Assembly: GCA_019261985.1 (NCBI GenBank)
Contig: JAFAQY010000134.1
Span: 1-37,319, forward strand
Source: Bryobacterales bacterium
GTDB taxonomy: Bacteria > Acidobacteriota > Terriglobia > Bryobacterales > Bryobacteraceae
Direction: 5' to 3'
Length of the DNA: 37,319 nucleotides
Shown: positions 8,483-15,952 of the stretch, one piece after another
How positions within the stretch are numbered: position 1 is the stretch's first letter
Layout: every line of letters begins with the position of its first letter
Position numbers and translations under genes: made by a program
Notes under the pieces: model-generated
Told to the model about the DNA's origin: nothing
The model's input: only the letters and a program-made list of their open reading frames with translations
Database searches by the model: none

Positions 8483-9043
8483 ATGAAAATCGTGGAAGAG
8501 ACCACATTTCAGCTAAGCCAGCCGCCCGAATTGTTCGCGCGCGTCGACCAGGAACCGGAAGAGGATTTGCTGGGCGAAGCGGTAATCACGACCACAATCG
8601 ATAAAGTGATCAATTGGGGACGCAAGAACTCCATTTGGCCGATGAGCTTTGGCTTGGCCTGCTGCGCGATCGAGATGATGTCGATGATCGCGTCGCGCTT
8701 CGATATTTCGCGCTTCGGCGCGGAGGTGATGCGCGGCTCGCCGCGGCAGAGCGATTTAATGATTATCGCGGGCCGTGTGTCAAATAAGATGGCGCCCGTG
8801 ATCCGGCGTTTGTATGAGCAGATGCCCGAGCCCAAGTGGGTCATCTCCATGGGCGCTTGTGCCACGTCCACCGGCGTGTTTTCGAACTACGCTCTGGTGC
8901 CCGTAAATCAAGTAATACCGGTGGACGTATACGTTCCCGGCTGCCCGCCGCGTCCGGAGCAACTTATCTACGCCATTACGCTCCTGCAGAAGAAAATCGA
9001 GCAGGACAAACACGTCCTGGCAAAAGTCTTAAACCTCGCCTGA
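8483..9043 (+). CDS. nuoB: NADH-quinone oxidoreductase subunit B
   Basis: 186 aa, normal length for NuoB. The four cysteines that bind the [4Fe-4S] cluster N2 are present: C60-C61 ([11 protein letters not shown]), C126 (GACATSTG) and C154 (VPGCPPRP). The quinone-site region [21 protein letters not shown] is intact. The product is a peripheral-arm subunit of complex I that passes electrons from N2 to quinone. No other nuo gene is in the window; it sits between an RDD gene and a STAS gene and is preceded by repeat R3. Either the nuo genes are split in this genome or this is a second copy. The start ATG follows CATGTCATA with no clear ribosome-binding site. Confidence 0.95.
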   Translation: MKIVEETTFQLSQPPELFARVDQEPEEDLLGEAVITTTIDKVINWGRKNSIWPMSFGLACCAIEMMSMIASRFDISRFGAEVMRGSPRQSDLMIIAGRVSNKMAPVIRRLYEQMPEPKWVISMGACATSTGVFSNYALVPVNQVIPVDVYVPGCPPRPEQLIYAITLLQKKIEQDKHVLAKVLNLA

Positions 9044-9064
9044 CTGTAGTACCATATACCGGAG

Positions 9065-9430
9065 ATGTTGGTCGAAATCGAGCAGCAGGGAGACATATGT
9101 GTTGCGCGTTTTAGCGGGCGTTTGTCCGCGGGCGCGGAACTTGAGTATTTGGGCGCGAAGGGCGACGAGATCAAGTCCTTGCCGAGCACCAAGCTGCTTG
9201 CCGATTTCAGCCACGTGCATTCGGTTGGGTCGACCGGCATCGGATTCGTAGTAGGTCTTTTTACCTGGGCGACGAAGAAGCCCGAAGGCCGGTTCGTCTT
9301 GGTAGGCGTCCGTCCGCGAGTGAAAGAAGTCCTGGATTTGACCCGCCTGAGTACGATTCTGCCGATGGCCGTAGACGTCCCCGCCGGACTGGCTTATCTG
9401 AACGCGCGCGACGCGGCGGCGACGCGATAG
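9065..9430 (+). CDS. STAS-domain protein (anti-anti-sigma factor type)
   Basis: 121 aa, essentially a single STAS domain. The phosphorylation loop reads HSVGSTGIGF, equivalent to the DSTGLG loop of RsbV-type anti-sigma antagonists. S56 is the likely phospho-acceptor and T57 follows; the usual Asp before the Ser is Gly here. Such proteins bind and sequester a HPK-like anti-sigma kinase when unphosphorylated. No kinase or phosphatase partner is adjacent. GGAG directly touches the ATG, so a TTG three bases later could be the true start. The last 37 bases overlap the convergent gene at 9394-10053. Confidence 0.82.
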   Translation: MLVEIEQQGDICVARFSGRLSAGAELEYLGAKGDEIKSLPSTKLLADFSHVHSVGSTGIGFVVGLFTWATKKPEGRFVLVGVRPRVKEVLDLTRLSTILPMAVDVPAGLAYLNARDAAATR

Positions 9431-10053
9431 TCGCGCTTCCGCCAGATCCATAAGACTCGAGCGAACAGCAGAAGCGCTGCCGCGCCAAGCATCCCTTTAG
9501 CGAGCGGCTCGGAAGCAACTCCAGCCTGCGAGTAGTCCAATTCGTAAACCGATTGCGAGTAATTTCGATTCTGCGCAATGACTCGGATGTCCGGATCGCG
9601 CGGGACGAGACAGTTTACCTGGTATGCGGCGATCCGGTCCTGGTGATGATTCTCGAAAGTGAGCCGCCTGTGCTGGCCCTCGCGAGGCAGGCCGGCATCG
9701 AACTCGATTTTGATCTGACCAATTCCTTCTTTCATGTCCTCGATGGTCGGGAATCGAGCTGAAACCATCCTTGGCGTCAGTGGATGACCGTCGATTGCGA
9801 GGTAAGCATCCCGCAGAACCCGTCCGGCATAGGCGCGCTGTTCCGCTTGTGAAATTACCCCGTCCGCATCCGTATCGATGCCGGCAAGCACATACCGATA
9901 CACCGCGATTCCCGGAGTCAGCGTAATCTCCACATGAACACGATTTTTTTCGATAGAGATGAGCGCGCCTTGAAGATACTCATCAAGCCTGTGCGCGCAC
10001 GCGGGGTACCCCGTGAGCAGAAAAATCGCCGCCATGATGGGGCCGGACTTCAT
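9394..10053 (-). CDS. secreted membrane-anchored protein with an EF-hand
   Basis: 219 aa from the ATG that overlaps the stop of the upstream DUF3500 gene (ATGA), the arrangement that fixes this start. A signal peptide (to about residue 20, YPACAHRLDEYLQ) leads an exported domain. A canonical 12-residue calcium loop DTDADGVISQAE occupies residues 60-71. A single membrane helix near the C-terminus (about 185-203, GMLGAAALLLFARVLWIW) with a basic tail orients the main domain outside the cytoplasm. The AHRLDEYLQ start recalls the extracytoplasmic part of some HupE/UreJ-like proteins, but that multi-helix domain is absent, so function is unknown. Its 3' end overlaps the STAS gene. Confidence 0.8.
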   Translation of the reverse strand: MKSGPIMAAIFLLTGYPACAHRLDEYLQGALISIEKNRVHVEITLTPGIAVYRYVLAGIDTDADGVISQAEQRAYAGRVLRDAYLAIDGHPLTPRMVSARFPTIEDMKEGIGQIKIEFDAGLPREGQHRRLTFENHHQDRIAAYQVNCLVPRDPDIRVIAQNRNYSQSVYELDYSQAGVASEPLAKGMLGAAALLLFARVLWIWRKRDYRVAAASRAFR

Positions 10054-11057
10054 TTTGCGGTGAGCTTCCCGCCGTAATCGTTCGTCGGATCGCGATACAT
10101 CGTGTGGACGTGCATGGCGGGATCGCCGCCCATCCGCTGCGGCGCGTATTCGATGACGAGGTGGGGTCCCTGAACGCGGTAATAGGCCGCGATGTTGGTT
10201 CCCGGAGTTACATTTATAGGCCCGCTCCACGCAAACCAGGTCTCGTTGATGTCGGCCTTAAGCTCAGCCATGCGGGCCGCGGCCGCGCTTTCGTGAATAA
10301 TGCCCGACCATTCCGAAATCAAATCGAGGAGCATGGCGCGTTGCCGCTCGTTCATGGCGGGCGCTTTCAATCCCTCTGGAGCGATCGTTTTGCCGTCCTG
10401 CCCGGGCCCCAACACGAGATCCGCCAGGCGGTAACTCAGGATGGCTCGTTTCTTCTGCCCGTCGTCAAGCGCGTTGAGTAACGCCACGGCTTTATCGCTT
10501 TCGCGGCCGAGCGGCCGCACCGTTTTTCCGTTGATCGTGTAAAGCGAAGGCTGAGCGCCGGTGAGAGTCGGCGTGAGCACTCCTCTGTCACCGGAAATCG
10601 TAATATTCAGCGCCAGATGATGGCCGCCGAACTGCAGCATCCAAGGCTCTCTTTCGGAAGGCGTGCCGAGGATGGAAATAAAATACAGGTCTTTGCCGAA
10701 CATTGGGTTGCCGCCCTCGTTCCGCTTCAGCGTTTCGTCTCCGTCCATGATCTGCTGGACTTTTTCGAATCCCGTTTTGCTCAAGGCGGAGGCAACTAAC
10801 GCCATCGCGGCGGAGCGCTGCGATGCATTCAGTTCTCCCATGCCCAGGCCGGAGCGAGGGACCATCGCAACCGGCAAATTCGACCAGCGCGCCCGTTGCT
10901 TTTCGTCGTCAAACGCGAACAGCAGCCGCTGCCGCTGCTTTTGATCGAGCGTCGCAAGAAATGAATTCGCGGCGCCCACCATCCGGGAGGTCGCCGTCTG
11001 CGCCATCGCGGCGCTGAATGAGAACAGGACCAAAGTTGCTATGCGGTTTGTGCTCAC
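10050..11057 (-). CDS. DUF3500 secreted protein
   Basis: 335 aa with a signal peptide (MSTNRIATLVLFSFSAAMAQ). The body matches the DUF3500 pattern: an early helix LDQKQRQRLLFAFDDEKQRARWSNLP, the central WMLQFGGHHLALN strand, and a C-terminal HVHTMYRDPTNDYG segment. His-rich motifs suggest a metal or ligand site, but no activity is established. It is the first gene of a two-gene operon with the EF-hand protein, coupled by an ATGA overlap, so both are probably exported together. The spacer to the next minus-strand gene upstream is 32 bases, so co-transcription with the quinone oxidoreductase is possible. Confidence 0.85.
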   Translation of the reverse strand: MSTNRIATLVLFSFSAAMAQTATSRMVGAANSFLATLDQKQRQRLLFAFDDEKQRARWSNLPVAMVPRSGLGMGELNASQRSAAMALVASALSKTGFEKVQQIMDGDETLKRNEGGNPMFGKDLYFISILGTPSEREPWMLQFGGHHLALNITISGDRGVLTPTLTGAQPSLYTINGKTVRPLGRESDKAVALLNALDDGQKKRAILSYRLADLVLGPGQDGKTIAPEGLKAPAMNERQRAMLLDLISEWSGIIHESAAAARMAELKADINETWFAWSGPINVTPGTNIAAYYRVQGPHLVIEYAPQRMGGDPAMHVHTMYRDPTNDYGGKLTAK

Positions 11058-11089
11058 ATCAATTCATGACGTCAAGTCCGGTGGGCAGA

Positions 11090-12103
11090 TTACTTCGTCA
11101 ATGGGCCGGGGGGGCTGCGGACCAATACTTTTCCGAGTGGGCCCTCGTCCAAGCGCCGAAAGGCGGCCTTTACTTCCTCAAATGGAAACACGGAGTCGAT
11201 GACAGGCTTCTGCCCGCTTGCATTCAAACGCGTTACGATTTCAGCCCAAGCTATTTGGGCGCTCTCGGGCGTGTAATCCGACACGGCGACGCCGCCAATG
11301 CGATTGCGGCGGAAGAATAGAGTCGCGGTATTGAACTGTGGGACCTCGCCGCCGCTGCGTCCAACGACACTGATTTTCCCGCCATACCCGAGCATCGCGA
11401 TTACCTGATTGAGCAATGCGCCGCCAACGTTATCCACCGCAAGATCGACTTTCTTGGGAGCGATCGCTTCCGATACGCTCCTGCGCAGATTCTTGTCCGC
11501 CGGATCGAAGGCAAAGTTCGCGCCCAATTTTAACAATTGAGCGCGCTTCTCTTCGCTGCGCGACAAGGCTACCACGGTCAGCCCCATCGATTTCCCAAGC
11601 TGCACGGAGGCGGTGCCCACGCCCCCTGATGCGCCGGTAACCAGCAGAACCGATCCTGGCGCCGGAGGCGCGGACGGCTCGCTCCACTGCGTCAACGCCT
11701 GCCATGCCGTCAAATACACTAGCGGCGCCCCCGCCATTTCTTCGAGCGACCACCCCTTCGCCACTGCAACTACGCTCGCGGCCGGTACGGCTACGAACTC
11801 CGCAAGCGTCCCCCAGCTATTCACTCCCGCCTCGCAGCGCAGAATGCCGGCCATGTCGCCCGTGCGGACGCTGCTTACATCTGCGCCCATGGCCGCAACC
11901 TCGCCAACGCCATCGCGTCCGAGTATATGCGGCAAAGCGGGCTTGGCGGGATACATAGCTTTCGCCAGGAAGGCGTCCGCGGGATTCAGTCCGGCAAATC
12001 GCAGCTTCAGCAGCACCTCTCCGGGTCCGGGTATTGGATCGGGCACTTCATCCAGCCGCAACTTTTCCGTTCCTTCATATGAGTCCATCAACCAAGCACG
12101 CAT
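11090..12103 (-). CDS. zinc-independent quinone oxidoreductase / enoyl reductase-like MDR protein
   Basis: 337 aa, full length for the medium-chain dehydrogenase/reductase family. The N-terminal GroES-like domain (about 1-125) lacks the structural-zinc Cys cluster. The Rossmann motif VTGASGGVGTASVQLG lies at residues 155-170, so NADPH binding is expected. Landmarks AGLNPADAFLAKAMYP and ILGRDGVGEV are those of QOR-type enzymes. The likely reaction is NADPH-dependent reduction of a quinone or enone in the cytoplasm. The substrate cannot be assigned. It is divergent from fliS across about 170 bases. Confidence 0.88.
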   Translation of the reverse strand: MRAWLMDSYEGTEKLRLDEVPDPIPGPGEVLLKLRFAGLNPADAFLAKAMYPAKPALPHILGRDGVGEVAAMGADVSSVRTGDMAGILRCEAGVNSWGTLAEFVAVPAASVVAVAKGWSLEEMAGAPLVYLTAWQALTQWSEPSAPPAPGSVLLVTGASGGVGTASVQLGKSMGLTVVALSRSEEKRAQLLKLGANFAFDPADKNLRRSVSEAIAPKKVDLAVDNVGGALLNQVIAMLGYGGKISVVGRSGGEVPQFNTATLFFRRNRIGGVAVSDYTPESAQIAWAEIVTRLNASGQKPVIDSVFPFEEVKAAFRRLDEGPLGKVLVRSPPGPLTK

Positions 12104-12271
12104 GAATTTTATGATCGCCGATCTTCGCGCCTGAGCGTCGCGTCCGGCCCGCCGGAGCCAAGCAGCCTGAAAGGCCGCGCTGGACGCAGACTAACGCTCC
12201 GGAGCAGGAATACGGGAAATCCCTACTGAATAAGTGCTCTGTCTGGCCGAAGAGATGAATTTAGAACACAA

Positions 12272-12694
12272 ATGATGAAATCCACTTACGACGCATACCT
12301 GGAAGCGGAAGTTTTGGGGGCCGACCCAGTCACTCTCGTGCATATGCTTTATCGCGGCGCAATAGAGGCCGTGGGGAACGCGCGGCGGCATTTGGCCCAA
12401 GGAGCGATCCGCGAGCGATCGCGCCAAATCACAAAAGCGTGGCAGATCATTCAGGAACTTACGACATCTCTCGACAAAGAACGGGGAGGGGAAATCAGCC
12501 GCCGCCTCCAGCCGCTTTACGCATATATGCAAACCAGGCTGCTCGACGGAAACGCTCGGCAGGCAGACGCTCCGCTAGCCGAGGTAGAGTCCTTACTCAG
12601 CACGCTGTGCGAAGCGTGGGAGGCTGCGAAACCCGCGCTGCCCGCGCCCCCGGCGGTGCAGGCGGACTATGCTCCCTTGAGTTGTAGTTTCTAA
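12272..12694 (+). CDS. fliS: flagellar export chaperone FliS
   Basis: 140 aa; an ATG one codon later (12275) is an equal candidate start. Residues 2-20 carry the family signature YDAYLEAEVLGADPVTLVHM with LYRGAI following. A second block, LTTSLDKERGGEISRRLQPL then YAYM, matches the helix-4 region that holds the flagellin C-terminus. FliS binds flagellin in the cytoplasm and keeps it unpolymerised for export. No fliC, fliD or other flagellar gene is nearby, so it is an isolated copy. The Pro/Ala-rich tail (PALPAPPAVQ) is an addition to the usual length. No convincing ribosome-binding site or flagellar promoter is visible. Confidence 0.85.
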   Translation: MMKSTYDAYLEAEVLGADPVTLVHMLYRGAIEAVGNARRHLAQGAIRERSRQITKAWQIIQELTTSLDKERGGEISRRLQPLYAYMQTRLLDGNARQADAPLAEVESLLSTLCEAWEAAKPALPAPPAVQADYAPLSCSF

Positions 12695-12813
12695 TGCACG
12701 CGCTCAAGCCGCCCCGGCTCCGTGCGACGCCTTCGATGAATCCAAAGAATGGCGCAGGTTAGCTATTTCCGATCACTGGCCCTTGGCGAGCAATTCTGGA
12801 TTATCATCAGGAG

Positions 12814-13665
12814 ATGAGGAAAGTCACCTTTATGCCCGTTGGATCGCGTTGTGTTTACGCGCTCTCGATAATTTTAGCCGGGGCGCCGGCATCGCTCTTC
12901 GCTCAATGGCTGGACTACCCGACTGCCGGAGTGCCGCGCACTGCTGACGGCAAGCCGAATCTCACCGCTCCCACTCCGCGCATGGCCGATGGAAAACCGG
13001 ACTTCTCGGGAATGTACGGATGGATAACCCGGGCCAATTGCGGCGCAAAGTGCAACGACACTCAGATCTCGCGCGAGTTTATCGATATCGCCGCGTCTTT
13101 AAAGGGTCCCGTGCCCTACCAGCCATGGGCGGCCGATCTGGTTAAGAAGCGCCGTGTGGAGCAGGGTCTCGATCCCAACGTGCACTGCATGCCCAGGGGA
13201 GCGCAGCGGATTTGGACGGACGACTACTACAAGCGAATCTTCATGGTCCCCGGCCGCATGATCATTCTGACGGAGCGCAACATCCAGTACCGTCAAATTT
13301 TCCTGGACGGACGGCCGCTCCCCAACGATCCGAATCCCACTTGGAACGGTTATTCGGTCGGCCACTGGGAGGGTGACACGCTGGTGGTGGAAACCAACGG
13401 TTACCGCGACGATCTGTGGCTGGATGCTATGGGCAAGCCGCTAACGGAGTCCGCGAGAACCGTCGAAAGGATTCGCCGGCCCAATTATGGCAACCTTGAA
13501 GTCGAGATCACGATCGACGATCCCAAGGCCTACACCGCGCCATGGACAGTAAAAATCGACCAGCCTCTGGTTTTTGACAGCGAACTTATCGACTACTACT
13601 GCCTGGAGAACGAGAGAGACTCCAAGCACATGCGCGAGCAGTCCCCGATCGGCACGCCGCAGTAG
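12814..13665 (+). CDS. secreted protein of unknown function, paralogue of the gene at 35663
   Basis: 283 aa from the ATG at 12814. A second ATG at 12832 has better ribosome-binding spacing (GAGGAAAG about 9 bases upstream) and would give 277 aa. A signal peptide ends near FAQWLDYP. The mature protein shows the repeated phrase GVPRTADGKPNL / RMADGKPDFSG, then VHCMPRGAQRI, and a highly conserved core RQIFLDGRPLPNDPNPTWNG followed by YSVGHWEGDTLVVETNGY. The same blocks occur in order in the gene at 35663-36709. Several Cys (CGAKC, C in VHCM, C in YYCLEN) fit an exported disulfide protein. I cannot assign an activity. A convergent gene follows, with repeat R4 between. Confidence 0.82.
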   Translation: MRKVTFMPVGSRCVYALSIILAGAPASLFAQWLDYPTAGVPRTADGKPNLTAPTPRMADGKPDFSGMYGWITRANCGAKCNDTQISREFIDIAASLKGPVPYQPWAADLVKKRRVEQGLDPNVHCMPRGAQRIWTDDYYKRIFMVPGRMIILTERNIQYRQIFLDGRPLPNDPNPTWNGYSVGHWEGDTLVVETNGYRDDLWLDAMGKPLTESARTVERIRRPNYGNLEVEITIDDPKAYTAPWTVKIDQPLVFDSELIDYYCLENERDSKHMREQSPIGTPQ

Positions 13666-13672
13666 GCCCCGC

Positions 13673-13758
13673 TGTGGGGCAGGCTTTAGCCCGGCTTTAG
13701 CCTGCGGCGGGCTTCAGCCCGCCCGAGCCGTTACGTGAAGTTCGCAATCAAGCCCTAG
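13673..13758. repeat. modular double-hairpin repeat, copy R4 (long form, expanded)
   Basis: Begins GTGGGGC, with a first hairpin expanded to two CTTTAGCC words and a second hairpin GGCGGGCTTCAGCCCGCC. The tail GAGCCGTTACGTGAAGTT and CGCAATCAAGCCCTAG matches R2. It sits between convergent genes, eight bases after one stop and fifteen before the other, so it could act as a bidirectional terminator. Confidence 0.85.
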
Positions 13759-13773
13759 CAATCCCTCGCGCGT

Positions 13774-14709
13774 TCATTGCGGATAGTAGCCGTCGCGCGT
13801 GCGAACAACCAACCCTTCGCGCAGAGTGGTCACCTTCACCCGCCGGTATTTTCCATCAATAGTCGAAGCGTCCGGTGTATATCGTATGCTGTATTGGTTG
13901 CGTAGCTCGTTTTCAATCTGCGTATAGATGCTGTCGATCGGCTGCGCTTGGGAAACTCTAAAATACGCCCCGCCAGTCTCGCGAGCCAGCCGCTCCATTA
14001 TTCGCGGACCGCGGTTTTGCCTCGGTCCGATCGCGACGTTAATGCCTCTTCCCCCGCGCGGCCCGAAACGGCTGTACAAAACCGAATAAATCAGCGTGTC
14101 GGCGCGTTGAGCGTATTCGATGGCGGTTCCAATGGAGGTGTCGTCCCGAAAGTCCAGCCCGTCGGACAACAGAATAACTGCCTTGCGTCCCACCCGGTTC
14201 TTCATGAGCGTTTCCGACGCGTCCCGGATCGATTCGTACAACAGCGTTCCTACCTGGCCCCGGGGAGGAATTCGAAGCCCATCCAGCGCGGACGCAAGCT
14301 TTTCCCGGGACGAAGTGAAATCCTGCAAGATCCCCACAGCGACATCGAAGTGGACGACGGCGGCAAGGTCGCGATCTTCGCGCAGGATCTGTTGAAGGAA
14401 GCGGTTGCTGGCCGCGCGCTCCGGCCCAAACACGGGACGCATGCTCTGGCTGGTATCCACCAGGAGCGCCAGCACAAGCGGAAGGTCCGACTCTTTCGAA
14501 AAATAACGGATGTTCTGCCGCCGCCCGTCTTCTTCCAGCCGAAAGTCGTCCTTCGAAAGGTCATTTACGATTGCGCCGGTGGATTTGTCGCGTACCGTCG
14601 CGAGCAGCGTAACCACACGCACATCCGATCGGTAAGACGGAGGGTCGCTTTGCGCGTACACGCAGGATGTTAGCGCCAAGCCGGCAATCAGCGCACGCCT
14701 GGAAAGCAT
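13774..14709 (-). CDS. VWFA-related acidobacterial domain protein
   Basis: 311 aa with a signal peptide (cleavage near VYAQ, residue 20). An N-terminal beta domain carries the family phrase VNDLSKDDFRLEEDGRRQNI. A von Willebrand A domain follows with a complete MIDAS start, DTSQS (D85, S87, S89). A short C-terminal beta segment ends RVKVTTLREGLVVRTRDGYY. This is the TIGR03436 architecture. The A domain should bind a metal-dependent protein ligand outside the cytoplasm. The ATG overlaps the stop of the DUF1501 gene (TGATG), so it is co-translated with the DUF1800-DUF1501 pair and may recognise their substrate or partner. Confidence 0.92.
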   Translation of the reverse strand: MLSRRALIAGLALTSCVYAQSDPPSYRSDVRVVTLLATVRDKSTGAIVNDLSKDDFRLEEDGRRQNIRYFSKESDLPLVLALLVDTSQSMRPVFGPERAASNRFLQQILREDRDLAAVVHFDVAVGILQDFTSSREKLASALDGLRIPPRGQVGTLLYESIRDASETLMKNRVGRKAVILLSDGLDFRDDTSIGTAIEYAQRADTLIYSVLYSRFGPRGGRGINVAIGPRQNRGPRIMERLARETGGAYFRVSQAQPIDSIYTQIENELRNQYSIRYTPDASTIDGKYRRVKVTTLREGLVVRTRDGYYPQ

Positions 14710-15950
14710 CAGGCGGATACAAGGCCGCGGAATTTCGGCTGATCGTAGCCGGGGAACACATCGACAATGCGCGGATTACCGAGGTGGCGGACTACCAACT
14801 CACTGAGCACATCGCGGAAATCGGTGGTGACATCCAGATCGCGCTCTTCGTAAAGCTGCTCGCGTTCCAGTCCAGGCCATTCGCCGTAGACTTTGCCGCC
14901 CTTGATGCCACCGCCGAACGCGAACATCACGTTCGCGTGGCCATGATCGGTGCCGCGCGCTCCGTTTTCCTTCGCGGTGCGGCCGAACTCGCTCATGGTC
15001 ACAACGGTCACATTCGCCATCCGATCGCCCAGGTCGGTATGGAAAGCCGCCAGGGCTTGCCCGAACTGCGCCAGTAGATTCGCAAGCTGTCCTACCGCGG
15101 GCTTCGCGCCGACTTCATTAACGTGATGATCCCATCCGCGAACATCCGTGAACGCGATCTCCAGCCCGATATCGGCTTTAATCAGCCGGGCGATTTGCAT
15201 CATTTCCTGCCCGAGTTTGCCTTCGGGATAGCGCGCGCCATTCGCCGGCGAGTACGGACGTTTTTGAATGGACTGCATTAGTTTCACCGCTTCGAAGGTC
15301 TCGCGGCCGGTGCCGTTTAGAACCTTGTCGTGCGTGCCCTCGTACATCTTCTCGAACGCCGCCGCGCCGGCCGCATTCCGCACTTGAAAACTATCCACGC
15401 TTGCCAACGCGATCGCGTCATTCGGCCCGCGCAGCGCCCGCGGCATCTCATCGCCGATGGCGACCGCCCTGACGCCGGAGCGCCGCGTCTCTTGTTTAAG
15501 CGCGCGGTTCAGCCAGCCATCGCTCGTCGACTTCGCGCCCGGCGTGCCGGATTCCATATAATCCTGCGCATCGAAGTGCGAGCGCGTCGGATCGGGCGAA
15601 CCGGCCGCGTGAACAATCGCAAGGTGTCCGGCATCGTAGATGGGCTTCAGTGCCTGCAATGACGGATGCAAACCAAAGAAACCGTCGAGATCTATGGCCG
15701 AATCGGGCGTTCCGTCCGGGCGGGGAATCGCGAGATTCGGTCGCAGATCGTAGTACGCCGCCTCGCCATGCGGGATCACGACGTTCAGTCCGTCCATCGC
15801 GCCGCGCTGGAAAATAGCGACCAGAATCTTCTTCCGGGGACTCCGCGCGTCGTTCGCGTAGAGCGTTCGCGAAAGCCAGGACGGACTCGATCCGATACCG
15901 ACCATTGCCAGGGCGGAGCTCTTCAGAAATATGCGGCGATTAGTTTCCAT
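14709..15950 (-). CDS. DUF1501 protein with Tat signal
   Basis: 413 aa from the ATG at 15950; the frame is open further upstream, but only this start gives a proper twin-arginine signal (TNRRIFLKSSALAM). The body has the sulfatase/phosphatase-like DUF1501 landmarks: QRGAMDGLNVVIPHGE, HFDAQDYMESGTP, RGWDHHVN, MSEFGRTAKENG and GTDHGHANVMFAFGGG. Asp/His positions in the last two resemble the metal site of alkaline-phosphatase superfamily members. The folded protein is exported by Tat, probably with a metal cofactor. It starts two bases after the DUF1800 stop. DUF1501 and DUF1800 pairs are common in Planctomycetes and Acidobacteria; their joint substrate is unknown. Confidence 0.93.
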   Translation of the reverse strand: METNRRIFLKSSALAMVGIGSSPSWLSRTLYANDARSPRKKILVAIFQRGAMDGLNVVIPHGEAAYYDLRPNLAIPRPDGTPDSAIDLDGFFGLHPSLQALKPIYDAGHLAIVHAAGSPDPTRSHFDAQDYMESGTPGAKSTSDGWLNRALKQETRRSGVRAVAIGDEMPRALRGPNDAIALASVDSFQVRNAAGAAAFEKMYEGTHDKVLNGTGRETFEAVKLMQSIQKRPYSPANGARYPEGKLGQEMMQIARLIKADIGLEIAFTDVRGWDHHVNEVGAKPAVGQLANLLAQFGQALAAFHTDLGDRMANVTVVTMSEFGRTAKENGARGTDHGHANVMFAFGGGIKGGKVYGEWPGLEREQLYEERDLDVTTDFRDVLSELVVRHLGNPRIVDVFPGYDQPKFRGLVSA

Positions 15951-15952
15951 AT

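Noticed and set aside
7607-9043. A 478-codon open frame on the plus strand
   Set aside because: Only its last 186 codons are a gene (nuoB). The first part is an Arg-rich out-of-frame reading of the RDD gene and of repeat R3.
12225-12265. Possible flagellar sigma-28 promoter before fliS
   Set aside because: TAAG and GCCGAAGA are present but the spacer is about 11 bases instead of 15.
13948-14673. 241-codon frame antisense to the VWFA gene
   Set aside because: The VWFA protein is complete with its MIDAS motif; the antisense frame is a GC-rich shadow.
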